Part shown: in pieces, positions 16,201 through 27,524 of the stretch
Numbering within the stretch: position 1 is the first letter of the stretch
Layout of the letters: each line of letters opens with the position of its first letter
Assembly: GCA_016946835.1 (NCBI GenBank)
Contig: JACVTC010000017.1
Coordinates: 1,142,501-1,172,500, forward strand
From: Neocallimastix lanati (nom. inval.)
Lineage: Eukaryota; Neocallimastigomycota; Neocallimastigomycetes; Neocallimastigales; Neocallimastigaceae
Direction of reading: 5' to 3'
Length of the DNA stretch: 30,000 bases
Program-made: the position numbers and the translations under genes
Notes under the pieces: model-generated
What the model was told of the DNA's origin: nothing
Database searches by the model: none
The model's input: the letters and a program-made list of their open reading frames with translations, nothing else

Positions 16201-17720
16201 TCAGTAGAAGTAGTTTCTTCAGTAGTAGATTCAGTTGAAGTGGTTTCTTCAGTAGTAGATTCAGTAGAAGTAGTTTCTTCAGTAGTAGATTCAGTAGAAG
16301 TAGTTTCTTCAGTAGTAGATTCAGTAGAAGTAGTTTCTTCAGTAGTGGATTCAGTAGAAGTGGTTTCTTCAGTAGTGGATTCAGTAGAAGTGGTTTCTTC
16401 AGTAGTGGATTCAGTTGAAGTAGTTTCTTCAGTAGTAGATTCAGTAGAAGTAGTTTCTTCAGTAGTAGATTCAGTTGAAGTGGTTTCTTCAGTAGTAGAT
16501 TCAGTTGAAGTAGTTTCTTCAGTAGTAGATTCAGTTGAAGTGGTTTCTTCAGTAGTAGATTCAGTTGAAGTAGTTTCTTCAGTAGTAGTTTCAGTAGAAG
16601 TGGTTTCTTCAGTAGTAGATTCAGTAGAAGTGGTTTCTTCAGTAGTGGATTCAGTAGAAGTGGTTTCTTCAGTAGTAGATTCAGTAGAAGTGGTTTCTTC
16701 AGTAGTGGATTCAGTAGAAGTAGTTTCTTCAGTAGTAGATTCAGTAGAAGTAGTTTCTTCAGTAGTGGATTCAGTAGAAGTGGTTTCTTCAGTAGTGGAT
16801 TCAGTAGAAGTGGTTTCTTCAGTAGTGGATTCAGTAGAAGTGGTTTCTTCAGTAGTGGATTCAGTTGAAGTGGTTTCTTCAGTAGTAGATTCAGTTGAAG
16901 TGGTTTCTTCAGTAGTAGATTCAGTTGAAGTAGTTTCTTCAGTAGTAGATTCAGTAGAAGTGGTTTCTTCAGTAGTAGATTCAGTAGAAATAGTTTCTTC
17001 AGTGGTTGATTCAGTAGAAGTGGTTTCTTCAGTAGTGGATTCAGTAGAAGTGGTTTCTTCAGTAGTGGATTCAGTAGAAGTGGTTTCTTCAGTAGTGGAT
17101 TCAGTAGAAGTGGTTTCTTCAGTAGTAGATTCAGTAGAAGTGGTTTCTTCAGTAGTGGATTCAGTAGAAGTGGTTTCTTCAGTAGTGGATTCAGTAGAAG
17201 TGGTTTCTTCAGTAGTGGATTCAGTTGAAGTGGTTTCTTCAGTAGTGGATTCAGTAGAAGTGGTTTCTTCAGTAGTGGATTCAGTTGAAGTAGTTTCTTC
17301 AGTAGTAGATTCAGTTGAAGTAGTTTCTTCAGTAGTAGATTCAGTTGAAGTAGTTTCTTCAGTAGTGGATTCAGTAGAAGTGGTTTCTTCAGTAGTGGAT
17401 TCAGTAGAAGTAGTTTCTTCAGTAGTGGATTCAGTAGAAGTGGTTTCTTCAGTGGTTGATTCAGTTGAAGTAGTTTCTTCAGTAGTAGATTCAGTTGAAG
17501 TGGTTTCTTCAGTAGTGGATTCAGTAGAAGTAGTTTCTTCAGTAGTAGTATTTAATTCAGTAGTATTAACATCACCGTTTGCTCTTTTTTCTAAATTAAT
17601 ATAAGATTTTTTAACTGACACTTCATCATTAATTCTGGTGTCATCCTCACTGTATACATGAGGTAAATATATAGCTATGATCAATAATGCTACAAATAAA
17701 AACTTTATACTAAGTTTCAT
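13284..17720 (-). CDS. Secreted Thr/Ser-rich repeat protein with nine CBM18 chitin-binding domains
   Basis: The frame encodes 1478 residues. I take ATG 17720-17718 as the start: it has A at -3, and the frame extends upstream only through a TTG. Residues 1-25 form a signal peptide ([24 protein letters not shown]); LEKR, near residue 49, is a possible Kex2-type site. Residues about 58-920 are roughly 80 copies of [10 protein letters not shown], broken three times by a segment containing ITTIDREIP. Residues 933-1478 hold nine hevein-type CBM18 domains (DRCG...CCSKxGWCG...C...GCQSEFGxC) joined by Thr/Lys linkers. Each has eight Cys and the Ser/Trp-or-Tyr/Trp/Tyr-or-His positions that contact N-acetylglucosamine in hevein. 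There is no catalytic domain, dockerin, GPI signal or intron. Inferred role: an O-glycosylated stalk displaying many chitin-binding sites, on the fungus's own wall or on other chitin. The exact role is unknown. Confidence 0.93.
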   Translation of the reverse strand: MKLSIKFLFVALLIIAIYLPHVYSEDDTRINDEVSVKKSYINLEKRANGDVNTTELNTTTEETTSTESTTEETTSTESTTEETTSTESTTEETTSTESTTEETTSTESTTEETTSTESTTEETTSTESTTEETTSTESTTEETTSTESTTEETTSTESTTEETTSTESTTEETTSTESTTEETTSTESTTEETTSTESTTEETTSTESTTEETTSTESTTEETTSTESTTEETTSTESTTEETISTESTTEETTSTESTTEETTSTESTTEETTSTESTTEETTSTESTTEETTSTESTTEETTSTESTTEETTSTESTTEETTSTESTTEETTSTESTTEETTSTESTTEETTSTESTTEETTSTESTTEETTSTETTTEETTSTESTTEETTSTESTTEETTSTESTTEETTSTESTTEETTSTESTTEETTSTESTTEETTSTESTTEETTSTESTTEETTSTESTTEETTSTESTTEETTSTESTTEETTSTESTTEETTSTESTTESITTIDREIPTEETTSTESTTEETTSTESTTEETTSTESTTEETTSTESTTEETTSTESTTEETTSTESTTEETTSTESTTEETTSTESTTEETTSTESTTEETTSTESTTEETTSTESTTEETTSTESTTEETTSTESTTEETTSTESTTGETTSTESTTEETTSTESTTEETTSTESTTESITTIDREIPTEETTSTESTTEETTSTESTTEETTSTESTTEETTSTESTTEETTSTESTTEETTSTESTTEETTSTESTTEETTSTESTTEETTSTESTTEETTSTESTTEETTSTESTTEETTSTESTTEETTSTESTTEETTSTESTTESITTIDREIPTEETTSTESTTEETTSTESTTEETTSTESTTEETTSTESTTEETTSTESTTSTESTTEDTTSTTTTTGVIAPTPDNKDRCGEGFGKCPEGECCSKWGWCGTTGKYCNVSEGCQSEFGRCNETTTTKTTTTKSKTKTTTTTTTTTKTKTSSTGSTDRCGEKYGKCAEGYCCSKYGWCGKSKKHCGAGCQSEFGKCNGKTTTKTTTTKTTTTKAEASSTGSTDRCGEKYGKCAEGYCCSKYGWCGKSEKYCGAGCQSEFGKCNGKTTTTTTKTTTTKAEASSTGSTDRCGEKYGKCAEGYCCSKYGWCGKSEKYCGAGCQSEFGKCNGKTSTTTTTTTTTKAQASSTGSNDRCGKNFGKCPEGECCSKWGWCGTTDKYCKLSEGCQSEFGVCDGSDVPVSDDDRCGKVNGKKCPEGECCSKYGWCGKSEKYCGAGCQSEFGKCNGTTTTTTKTTTKTTTKTSSTGSTDRCGKGYGKCSDGECCSKWGWCGTTEKHCSISKGCQSEFGRCDGSDLPVSDDDRCGKENGKKCPDGQCCSKYGWCGKSKKHCGAGCQSEFGKCNGKSSSVKTTIKSTTTKKISSSDRCGKEYGSCPSGKCCSKYGWCGTSSAYCDKSSGCNSEFGKCW
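13287..14924 (-). repeat. Nine tandem CBM18-coding units
   Basis: Two domain types alternate. Type a has GTTxKYCxxSEGC (longer loop; domains 1, 5, 7 and, more divergent, 9). Type b has GKSxKYCGAGC (domains 2, 3, 4, 6, 8). The order is a-b-b-b-a-b-a-b-a. Domains 3 and 4 with their linkers are nearly identical at base level with a 186-bp spacing (the same linker occurs near 14308 and 14494). Domains 5-6 and 7-8 share the linker [13 protein letters not shown] and look like a duplicated a-b pair. This suggests recent unit duplication. Confidence 0.9.
14970..17549 (-). repeat. 30-bp tandem repeat encoding [10 protein letters not shown]
   Basis: About 80 head-to-tail 30-bp units lie within the gene. 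Three interruptions containing GGAATTTCTCTATCAAT (starting at 15157, 15613 and 16159) encode DREIP in the protein. They are 456 and 546 bp apart, i.e. 14 and 17 units plus a 36-bp break, so a higher-order block has been duplicated. Most unit-to-unit base differences are at third codon positions (ACT/ACC, TCT/TCC, TCA/TCT). Confidence 0.95.
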
Positions 17721-19540
17721 TTTGACCAATAAATAAATAAAAAAATTTTAATTTTATAATTAATGAAAAAATATATTATTTATTAAATATCGATTAATCT
17801 ATATTTTTTTTTTTTTAAATAAATAAAATTAAGTGATACTAAAACTTGTATTTTTCAATAAAAATAAATCATTCGATAAATTGAAAAATTAATAATATAC
17901 TTTAAAATGAATTGATTAAAAAAAATTTAAAGTAAAAAAACCCTCTATTTATATTTTTTCTTTAATTTATTATATCCTATATAAATTTTGTTTTTGAAAT
18001 ATATAAATAATATATTATTTATTATAAATGTATATATTTATATTATTATATTGTCTTTATTTGTTATTTTATTAATTATTCGAGTAAAACCTCTTTTAAA
18101 AAAAAAAAGGAAATTAAAAAAAAATAAATCAAAAAAATAAAAAATCTTATTTCACTAATATATCACAAATCAATTGTTTAATAATAATTTATAAATTAAT
18201 TGTACATATATTTAATTTATTATTAATTTTTTTTTTTTTTTTATAAAAAAATTATTAATATATACAAATAATTCTATAATAAATAAATACAAATAAAATC
18301 AATATAAATTATATAAAAAATTAAATTTAATTAAAATAAAATACTTAAATAATATATAATTGTAACACTTTCAATATATAAAGAAATAGAATAAAAAAAA
18401 GCTTCAATATATTTATCTACTGAATCATTTTAAAAATATTAATAAATAAGCTTTTTTTTTATTACTTAACGTTATACATTTTTTTTTTTTATGGTTTATA
18501 ATATTTTTTTTTTGTTTTTTTGTTTTTTTGTTTTTATTTTTTATTTATTAAAATTTTCAATTCTTTCTGTTATCTATATTCTATTACTAAAAATATAACA
18601 ATTTTATATTAAAGTTTTAAACAAATTAATTAAAATGTAAAATCCATTACTTATTTCCATTAATAGCAATTACGAAATTGAAAAAAAAAAATATATATAT
18701 ATATTAAAGTATTATATTAATATTTATTTTTATATATTTATTTTTAAATCTTTATATATTAAGTATTTTAATTAAAAAAAAAATAAATAAATAAAAAATA
18801 AAAGAATTTTCAATTCAATTTAATTTAAATTGACTCAATATTTTAAAAATAAATCTATTTAATATCAATTTGTTATAATAAATAGAAAATGTATATTGCA
18901 TTCTATAGATAATATAGATATAAATAATAGATATAAAAAAATTTAAAATATATGTTTAAAAGTATTTAATTATAAATAAATAAATTGAAGAATTAATGGT
19001 AATATATATAACTATAAACATTAGGAATACATCAATAATATATAAATATTGACAATAACAATATATATATAAAACTATTAAATATAAAATAAAATCAATA
19101 AAAGAAAACTTCATTGTATTATTTATTTATTTATTTATTTATTTATTAGCTTATTTATTTATTTATTTATTTATAGTATTTTTTTTTATAAATAATATTA
19201 ATTAATAACTTAAATTATTATTTATTATATTTCTTTACCTTTCATATTTTTTTTAAACTAATAGTAATTATAAAAAAAAGAAATAAAAATAAATAAAATG
19301 TATTGAAAAAAAAAAAAAAAAAACTTTACCTAATTTTTTTAACAATACCATAGCTATCTCTCCTCATATAAACTAAAAGTAATTAAAAAAAAAAAAAAAA
19401 GCTATATAATAGGTAAGCAATAAATAAAAATTAATATTATAATAATAATAAATTAATATTACAAATTATAAAATGCGGCTGATTTAAACACTATTTTAAT
19501 AATATCAATAAAATTTAAAATATATATAAAAAAAATACAT
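17721..19540. other. Gene-free AT-rich region upstream of the CBM18 gene
   Basis: No frame of meaningful length or composition is present. The promoter of the minus-strand CBM18 gene must lie at the left end of this stretch. An ATTGG (reverse strand, 17730-17726) and many TATA-like sequences are present, but none can be singled out. Simple repeats include TTTTTTTG units near 18505-18535 and ATTTATTT at 19115-19170. Confidence 0.75.
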
Positions 19541-19975
19541 CAGCCAACAAAATTTAAAATATATAATAAATAAACCAGCCATCAAAATTTAATAAATAAA
19601 CCAATAAACCAGCCATCAAAAATAAATAAATAATCCAGCCTACAAAATAAAATAAAATAAAAAATAAATAAATAAAAAATAAATAAAAATATTAACTACA
19701 ATGAAATATTACTGGTAAAACATAGCAATGTATATGAATTAAAAAAATAAAAAAAAAATAAAAATAAAATAAAAATAAAATAAATAAATCAGTTATCAAA
19801 ATATAATAAAAAAAATACATTGTTTTATTTGTGGTATTTAACTATATAAAAAAATAATAAAATAATAAAATAAAATAATATTATAATATTATAATAAAAT
19901 AAAGTAATAAAATAATATTATAATAAATGTAATAGTAAAAAAAAATTAAATAAATTAACCAGTCAACAAAATAAA
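19541..19975 (+). repeat. Degenerate array with a (C)CAGCC-A/T-CAAAA motif
   Basis: CAGCCAACAAAA, CAGCCATCAAAA (twice) and CAGCCTACAAAA start at 19541, 19576, 19610 and 19636 (steps of 35, 34 and 26 bp), each followed by A/T-rich spacer. Weaker relatives are CAGTTATCAAAA at 19790 and CAGTCAACAAAA at 19960. The G/C bases stand out strongly from the background. Confidence 0.7.
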
Positions 19976-20067
19976 TAATACGTAATTTTTTTTATTTAAA
20001 TATACATCAATTACATTATTATATTAACAATATAGATAATATAAACAAACCAACCAACACCTTTTTT

Positions 20068-20104
<37 letters not shown>

Positions 20105-20499
20105 TATATCAATTAATATTATAGATATATATATATTGAAGTGATGATTGTTATCATATAGAAATAAAAGAAATAAAAATAAACATATATTATATATAAC
20201 ATTTAAATACATATAAATCAATAAAAAAATATTTAAAATACACTTTCTGTTAATATTTTAAATATATTAATTATTTTTATAAATGATAAAAAAAAATAAA
20301 AATTAAAATACTTATATATTTAAATATATTTTATTGAATCTATAATAAAATCTATAATATATTATCTTAATTGTTAATATAATATAATTAATATAATTAA
20401 ATTATTTTTTTTAAATAGAATTTTTATTTATAAATCAATAAATAAAAGAAATAAATTTAGTCAATGGAAAATATGTTGAAAATCTTTTAATTGGTTATC

Positions 20500-20900
20500 A
20501 AATTTTTATTTTATAAAATAAACAATTATATGTATAGTTCAACTATGTAAACAAACCATTAAATTAATAGAGTTAATTAGAATATATTATATATATAATG
20601 GTATATTCATGAGAGATAATAATCAAAATTTGAATTAATACTTTTAAAGTAAGTATTGCCGTAATAAAGTTTTTGTTTACAAAAACAATTTTTTATTTTC
20701 TATTTAATTTTATTATATATTTTATATTAGATTTAGATTTATTAATATTATAATATTAATATATGGATAAAAATAAAAATTATAAACCAATAAATTTTTT
20801 TAAAATGATTATCATTAAAAAATTTTTTTTTTTGATTTATATTAATGAATTTCTTTTTATTCAACCTTAAAAAAATATATATATATATATATATTTATTT
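20500..20900 (+). repeat. Dispersed repeat Y, diverged copy 0
   Basis: This holds a TATAGTTcaAcTATGTAAaCAAACcATTAAAT region, and near 20760 TATGGATAAAAATAAAAA followed by TATAAACCAATAAATTTTTTT and ATTAATGAATTTCTTTTTATTCAAC. The same order and wording occurs in copy 1 (22959-23470). Similarity is high only in its right part. Confidence 0.6.
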
Positions 20901-21257
20901 ATTAATAATTTATTTATGTATTAATAATTTATTTATTTATTTATTATTTTTCTTTTTTTTTATGATACTACAAATATTATACAATTATAATTTTATACTT
21001 TTAAGTATAAATAAATAACTTTTTTTTTTTTAACTTTTCTCGTTTTTTTTTTCTTTTTTGTTGTTGTTATTTTAAAAAAGTAAACAGAAGTAAAAAAAAA
21101 AAAAAAAAAAAAAAAACTATTCAGTAGTAACTCTAAAACGTCAAATAATTATAATGTATAAAAAGTATATTGATATATTTTTAGAATTGAATGTATTTTA
21201 TAAAATTTAATATAAAGAAGAAAAATAATCCTTTGAACATATACATCACTGAATACT

Positions 21258-21263
21258 TTTAGT

Positions 21264-21322
<59 letters not shown>

Positions 21323-21326
21323 TTTT
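21258..21326 (+). repeat. (TTTA)n microsatellite
   Basis: About 16 near-perfect TTTA units. Similar shorter tracts occur at 19115-19170, 22475-22500 and 27488-27530. Confidence 0.9.
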
Positions 21327-21579
21327 ACATTGAAATTTTACTTTATATTATTGCCTATTAATAATTCCTTTTGTATTAATTTTGATACATACAAAATACT
21401 TTTTCATTTTACATAATTTATTTGACTAAATAACTTTGTAATAAAAAAAAATAAGCAATGTAATTTATTACATTTTAAATTTAGCCTCTTTTATATATAT
21501 ATTTTATATATATTATATTTATAGGACAAATAAATTGATTATTTACAAAAAAAAATTTTTTAATTTATTGTAATTATTA

Positions 21580-21670
21580 TTATTTATTATTTATTTATTT
21601 ATCTATTAATTTATTTATTTATTTATTTAGCTATATATTATTATTTATTACTATTATTTATTTATTATTA

Positions 21671-21701
<31 letters not shown>

Positions 21702-21892
21702 ACTATTATTATTATTTATTATTACTATTATTTATTACTATTATTATTATTTATTATTAATTATTATTATTTATTAATATTATTATTTATTATTTATTAT
21801 TATTATTATTAATTATTATTATTTACTATTATTTATTATTACTATTATTTATTATTATTATTTATTATTATTTATTGTTTACTATTTATTAT
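21580..21892 (+). repeat. ATT/ATTT compound simple repeat
   Basis: About 300 bp made almost only of TTA, TTTA and TACTATT words, with no coding potential. It ends abruptly at the less AT-rich island at 21893. Confidence 0.9.
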
Positions 21893-22132
21893 GTGATTTT
21901 CTAGTTTTTATCATTATGATTTCTGGATCGGTCCAACGACTACTTCTTGAATTTATATAGGGTAATTATCATTCTACCAAGGTGATTTTCTCAATATATA
22001 AAATTGGTGTTCATTTACCATGGTTAAAAAACCAGTTGTTAGACAAGACAATATAAGTGCTAGTACAGAAAAATCACTCGTTCTGTGAAAGGATGAGTGT
22101 AGTTGTTCCTCCCTCATTAATCCTAGTTTAAA
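21893..22132. other. Less AT-rich island of unknown nature
   Basis: About 240 bp with mixed composition (e.g. CTGGATCGGTCCAACGACTAC, GGATGAGTGTAGTTGTTCCTC) in the middle of 12 kb of near-pure A/T. No frame longer than a few dozen codons and no family motif was recognised on either strand. Local pairing is possible, e.g. CACTC (in ATCACTCG) with GAGTG (in GATGAGTGTAG), and GGTT with AACC near 22023. It could be a diverged transposon remnant, a structured RNA gene or a small regulatory region; I cannot decide. Confidence 0.4.
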
Positions 22133-22204
22133 AGTAAAAAAAAAATATATATATATATATATATTTTCTATTACATTTTAATAACACTAAAAATTAAAAC
22201 AAAT

Positions 22205-22385
22205 TACCTAAAATTAAAATTAATTTTTATTTAATATTCTGTTTTTTTTTTTTTTTTTTTTTACTTTTATTTATATTGTATTACAGCAAAGTAAGACCAG
22301 AGAAGTTATTAATTCTTCTCTCTAATTTCTATATTACCTCTTTTTAATGAACTATTGATTTAAAACAGCTTAAACTAGCTTAAAC
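22205..22385 (+). repeat. Dispersed repeat X, copy 1
   Basis: This contains AATTAATTTTTATTTAATATTCT, then TTACAGCAAAGTAAGACCAGA, then ATTAATTCTTCTCTCTAATTTCTATATT and AAAACAGCTTAAACTAG. The same blocks in the same order occur at 25827-25999. It includes a perfect 7-bp hairpin, AGAGAAG (22299-22305) with CTTCTCT (22315-22321). Confidence 0.8.
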
Positions 22386-22958
22386 CGCAGTTATTATCGG
22401 CTTATCTCAAGGATTTAATAGAAATTATATAAAGTTTAATGATTAATAAAAAATTGTTTTATAATTTTTTTTTTTTATTTATTTATTTATTTATTTATTC
22501 ATAATTATATAATATATTTTATTGTTCTATTTTTATAAAAAAGGAAATTATAGAAAAAATGTTAGACTTTATTAAATTAAAAATTAATTTAAAACATAAA
22601 AATCTATAATAAAACTTTATTAAATAATTGATTATACATGCAAAAAAAAAAAAAAAAAAAAAAAAAAATAGAATAAGAAAATATCAATAATAAAAAAAAT
22701 AATAAATATCTGTGGTATATGTCTAGAAAGTTATGCAGACATATATTATTTATTATTCATTATTCAATTATTTATTATTTAATTACAAATAATCTTTTTA
22801 TTATTTATTATTTATTAATAATTACTCTTTCTATTATTTATTAGTACATATTTATTATTTATTATTTAATTATTATCAATGTCATTAATTATAATATTTA
22901 TTAATTGTCAATAATCCAAAGTGGCCAAATTATGGGAGATTTTTATATATTTATTTTA

Positions 22959-23470
22959 TATACTAATAATATTTATTTTATTTTTTTAAAAGTGTAAAGC
23001 TCTCTTGACTAATTTATATTATTATATAAAATAAAATACAATTTAATATATGAATAAAAAAAAATTTTTTTTTATAGTTGAATTATCCAATTATGTAATC
23101 AAACTAATAAATAAATAATAAATTATTTATTATATCTATAAAAATAGATATATGAAATATTAAAATATATTAAAATATATTATATAATCAATGAAAGTAA
23201 ATATCTTTAATACATACTAATAAATATAGTTTATATGATAAAAAAAATATAATAATTAAATTTAATTATATTATAATTAATTAAATAATATATGGTAGTA
23301 TACATATATATTATATTTTCAATATATTTATAATATACCATATATTATATTTAAATTTATTAATAATAATACATTAAAATATGGATAAAAATAAAAAATA
23401 TAAACCAATAAATTTTTTTAAACTTTCTTTGTTTATATTAATGAATTTCTTTCTATTTATTCTTCAAAAA
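22959..23470 (+). repeat. Dispersed repeat Y, copy 1
   Basis: From TATACTAATAATATTTATTTT through AAAGTGTAAAGCTCTCTTGACT and ATAGTTGAATTATCCAATTATG to ATTAATGAATTTCTTTC, this matches 26981-27465 almost base for base over the first 400 bp or so. Copy 2 lacks about 45 bp (TATAAACCAATAAATTTTTTT and flank) near its right end. Confidence 0.9.
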
Positions 23471-24648
23471 AAGGATTTATTTAATTGTTAATATATTTAT
23501 TCATTTATTTATTAATTTTGTTTTTACTTTTTTTTCGGAATTTTAGTTTTTTGGAATTAACTTTATTTCTTGTCTACCTTTTTTTTTTATTATATCAAAT
23601 GAAAAGAGTAAAATAGCTATTTTGTAGCTCTAAAAATCTAAATATTTTTATTTATAAGTAGATATATAGTTTTATAAAAAAATAATTTTAACAATATTTT
23701 AATATTGAATATGCTCTATAGCATTAAATAAAAAGAATCGTTAAACTTTGTGAAATAATAAATAATAGATATGATAATGAGTATTCCTATATACTTTTGC
23801 TTTATTTATCTATTTTTATTTATTTATTTATTTATCTTTATTTATTTATTTATTTATAATGTCATAAAATTTAATTTATAAAATTACCAAAGTCCTTTAA
23901 AAAATCAACATTAATTATTTTCTATTTTTATTGGTTAATTCTAAATTAATAGTAAATAAATATATATAAAAGACAAAAGTTTATTTTTTTTTTTTTTTTT
24001 GTATTTCAATATCACAAATTAATTTTTAATATGAATCTTCTCTCTAGGTGTTATATTCTTCACATGAATACATTTATTTAAGATATTAATAATTAAAGTT
24101 TTTTTAATTTATTTTTTACACATAATTGATTTGATTAAAGAAATTCGTAAAATACAAATAATATATATAATAATATAAATAAATTATAAATAAAATATAA
24201 ATAAAAATAAATATTTTAAATATTTTAAATATTTTAAAATATTTAAAAAACTTAAATAATTTAAAAAATATAATTTATTATATAATAAGATTTAGCTTAA
24301 TTTTTATATATTACATATATTTAATGATTGAATATGTATCGCAATATAATATGTGTATTAAATCATTTTTTTATAAAAAAAAAATATTATTTGATTATAT
24401 ATATAAATAATAATTAATAAATAATAATACGAATTAAATAATTATTATTTAAAATACAGTAATTAATAGTTAAATATAAATATATATTATAAAAATTTTA
24501 TAAATAATACTTTTTTTCTTATTTATTTTTATTTTTTGTATTATTACTATGAATAAATATTTTTGTTTAAACATTTTTATAAAATGATTTAAATATATAT
24601 TATACATTATTTTTTTTCTTTCTCTCTCTTTTTGTCTCTTTTTTTTTA

Positions 24649-24679
<31 letters not shown>

Positions 24680-25826
24680 TAAATGGAAATAAATAAAAAC
24701 TATTAAGAAATATAAAACAAAATCAAATTTTAAAAAATTCTATGAATGAGTATTAAATTATTATATTAATAATAATATTTATATTACTGGAAGGAAAAAA
24801 TTTTTCCTGAATAATATAAAATTTTACCAAAATGAAATAAAAACATAGGTATAAATATATATAAATAAATAATATAGTATGGAAAAAAAATATATATATA
24901 TATATATAATATATATATATTTTTTTTTCAAAGTCGAATATTAATTTATATCAATATTTATTAGTAATTTGAAATTATTGATATGAATTCATATTTTGTA
25001 GAATGAAACAATAACATAAAAATTATTAGTTTTTTAATATTAAATTTTAGCTTTTAATTATTAAAAAAGATATCAATAGTAATAATAATAAATAATAATT
25101 AAAGGCTATTAAACATTAAATAATTTTTTGTTTGTTTGTTCGTTTGCTTTGTTTTTGTTTTTGTTTATAGATATATTGTGTGTCCATTTATATTTATTAT
25201 AAAATAGTTAACAAATAATCTTTCTAAAAAATATATATATATATTATTATTATTACTATTTATTATTATTATTTATTATTATCAATAATAATAATAAAAA
25301 TGATAAAAAAAAAGAAAAAAAATTAAATTGAATTAAACTAAATTAAGAAAAGTAATATGAAAGTATCCATGGATGGATGGATCTATGCATTTATTGCATT
25401 GCTTAAACTTTTTAAAATTAATGTTTATGTAAATTTTGTTAACCACATCAAAAAAAAATAACAAAAAAAATAAACAAAAAAAAAAAATAAAAATTTTTTT
25501 TTCTATGGCACTTTAATTACACTTTAAAAATATTAAACTTAAAAAAAAAAAAATTTTTTTTTCTCTAAATTAAATTGTAAACAATTTTCAATAATAAATA
25601 ATAATAATTAATAATAATAATTAATAATATTAATAATAATATTAATAATAATAAATAATTATAATAATATTTATAATAATAATCATTAAGTGAAATAATA
25701 CTTTTTAAATTCAAAAAAACTTGAAAAAAAATAAATAAAAAAATGAAAAAATAAAAAAATCGGTGGATTAATTCAATATTTAATATGGTATAATTAGAAT
25801 ATAAATATAGATGAAAAAAAAAATAT
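23471..25826. other. Gene-free AT-rich DNA with simple repeats
   Basis: No gene seen. It holds an (AT)n tract at about 24656-24681 and a long AT inverted repeat at about 24881-24929 (GAAAAAAAATATAT... mirrored by ...ATATATTTTTTTTC). A near-palindrome AGGAAAAAATTTTTCCT lies at about 24793-24809, a TGTTTG-rich stretch near 25127-25168, and CCATGGATGGATGGATC near 25368. Confidence 0.75.
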
Positions 25827-25999
25827 CTAAAAAATTAAAATTAATTTTTATTTAATATTCTATTGTCGTTGTTGTTTTTACTTTTATCTATATTACAGCA
25901 AAGCAAGACCAGAAAAGTCATTAATTCTTCTCTCTTATTTCTATATTCTTTATTAACATGAAATCTTAATTCTCTTTAAAACAGTTTAAACTAAACTAA
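25827..25999 (+). repeat. Dispersed repeat X, copy 2
   Basis: Second copy of the 22205-22385 segment, with TTACAGCAAAGCAAGACCAGA and ATTAATTCTTCTCTCTTATTTC and the AAAACAGTTTAAACTAA end. The left arm of the hairpin has one change (AGAAAAG). A 40-bp (AAT)n tract follows at about 26012-26055. Confidence 0.8.
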
Positions 26000-26018
26000 A
26001 AATAAATAAATAAATAAA

Positions 26019-26055
<37 letters not shown>

Positions 26056-26980
26056 TAAATTTTGTGTATTCTTTTTTTTTTATTTTTTTATTTGATTTAT
26101 GTACCGCCTTTTTTTTTTTTTTTTTTTTTTTTTGGTTATTATTTTTTTAACACAATTTATTTATAAAAAAGGAAATGGTTATATTTAAAAGTTTATTAAA
26201 TATTTAAGATGAAATAAAGTATCTATCATAAAATAGTAATAATCATGTCCGTTATATAAAGTTGAGATATATATGAAGAAAGAGTCAAATGAAAACATAT
26301 TTTTTTTTTTATTTATTTATTAGTTATTAGTTATTATTAGTTAACATTATTCGGTGTGGCCATTTACCAATGAATAAACATTATAATTGATAGTATTAAT
26401 AATATTATAGAATAAAGAATAAATATAAAGAATAAAGAATAAATACTAACAATATATAATAAATAATAAATAATATACATAATACTTAATATGTAATATA
26501 TATTAAATATATAATACAAAATAAATGATAAAAAAAAAAAAAAAAAAAAAGTAATAATAATATATAATAGATACTAAATAATTAAATAAAAAATATTAAA
26601 CAATAATTAGGCCACTTTAATACTATGAATAATAATATATAATATATAGTAATAATTTGGCTGAATTACAATTAGAATATAATTAGCTATTTTATATTTT
26701 ATAAAAATTTCATCTTACTATTCTTTTGATTTAATTATATTAATTATTATTTTATATATAGAGATCTTCATATATTTATATTTGTATTTGTACATATTAT
26801 ATATATAAATGCTATTATTATCAATCTATTCTAAAATCTATATTTGTTTTAAAAACCTAAAATATTATTCTATTTTATTTTATATTTATTTTATTCTATA
26901 TACTTATATATATAATTAACTACTTTATATTTTATTTTATAAAATAATACATATAATTAATTGTTTTATATTTAATTTTA

Positions 26981-27465
26981 TATACTAATAATATTTATTT
27001 TATTTTTTCAAAAGTGTAAAGCTCTCTTGACTAATTTATATTATTATATAAAATAAAATACAATTTAATATATGAATAAAAAAAAAATTTTTTTTATAGT
27101 TGAATTATCCAATTATGTAATCAAACTAATAAATAAATAATAAATTATTTATTATATCTATAAAAATAGATATATGAAATATTAAAATATATTAAAATAT
27201 ATTATATAATCAATGAAAGTAGATATCTTTAATACATACTAATAAATATAGTTTATATGATAAAAAAAAAATTTATAATAATCAAATTTGATTATATAAT
27301 AATTAATTAAATAATATATGGTATTATACATATATATAATATTTTTAATATATTTATAATATATTTACAATATATTATATATTATATTTAAATTTATTAA
27401 TAATATAATATTAAAATATGGTTAAACTTATATTAATGAATTTCTTTTTATTCAACTTTAAAAAA
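26981..27465 (+). repeat. Dispersed repeat Y, copy 2
   Basis: Second copy of 22959-23470 at an offset of about 4022 bp. It differs by a few substitutions, changes in A-run length and the ~45-bp gap near the right end. X and Y keep the same order and orientation in both places, so a larger segment seems to have been duplicated, with the middle diverged or replaced. Confidence 0.9.
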
Positions 27466-27489
27466 AATAATAAATAAATAAATAAATAC

Positions 27490-27524
<35 letters not shown>

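Noticed and set aside
14970-17549. CRISPR-like array
   Set aside because: The 30-bp units are directly adjacent with no spacers and encode a regular decapeptide in a long frame.
14704-17604. 966-codon open frame on the plus strand (repeats of [10 protein letters not shown])
   Set aside because: It is the antisense shadow of the 30-bp repeat in the CBM18 gene. A 30-bp unit without stops in one antisense frame stays open over every copy. The true strand has a signal peptide, conserved Cys-rich domains and synonymous variation.
17721-17729. Start of the CBM18 protein three codons upstream (MVK-MKL)
   Set aside because: The first codon of that version is TTG. The first ATG is at 17720-17718 and gives a good signal peptide directly.
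20024-20221. 65-codon minus-strand frame
   Set aside because: Mostly Phe/Ile/Tyr from poly(A/T), with no support as a gene.
25366-25385. GGATGGATGGATC motif as a regulatory site
   Set aside because: Only three ATGG units; it is a short simple repeat without other support.
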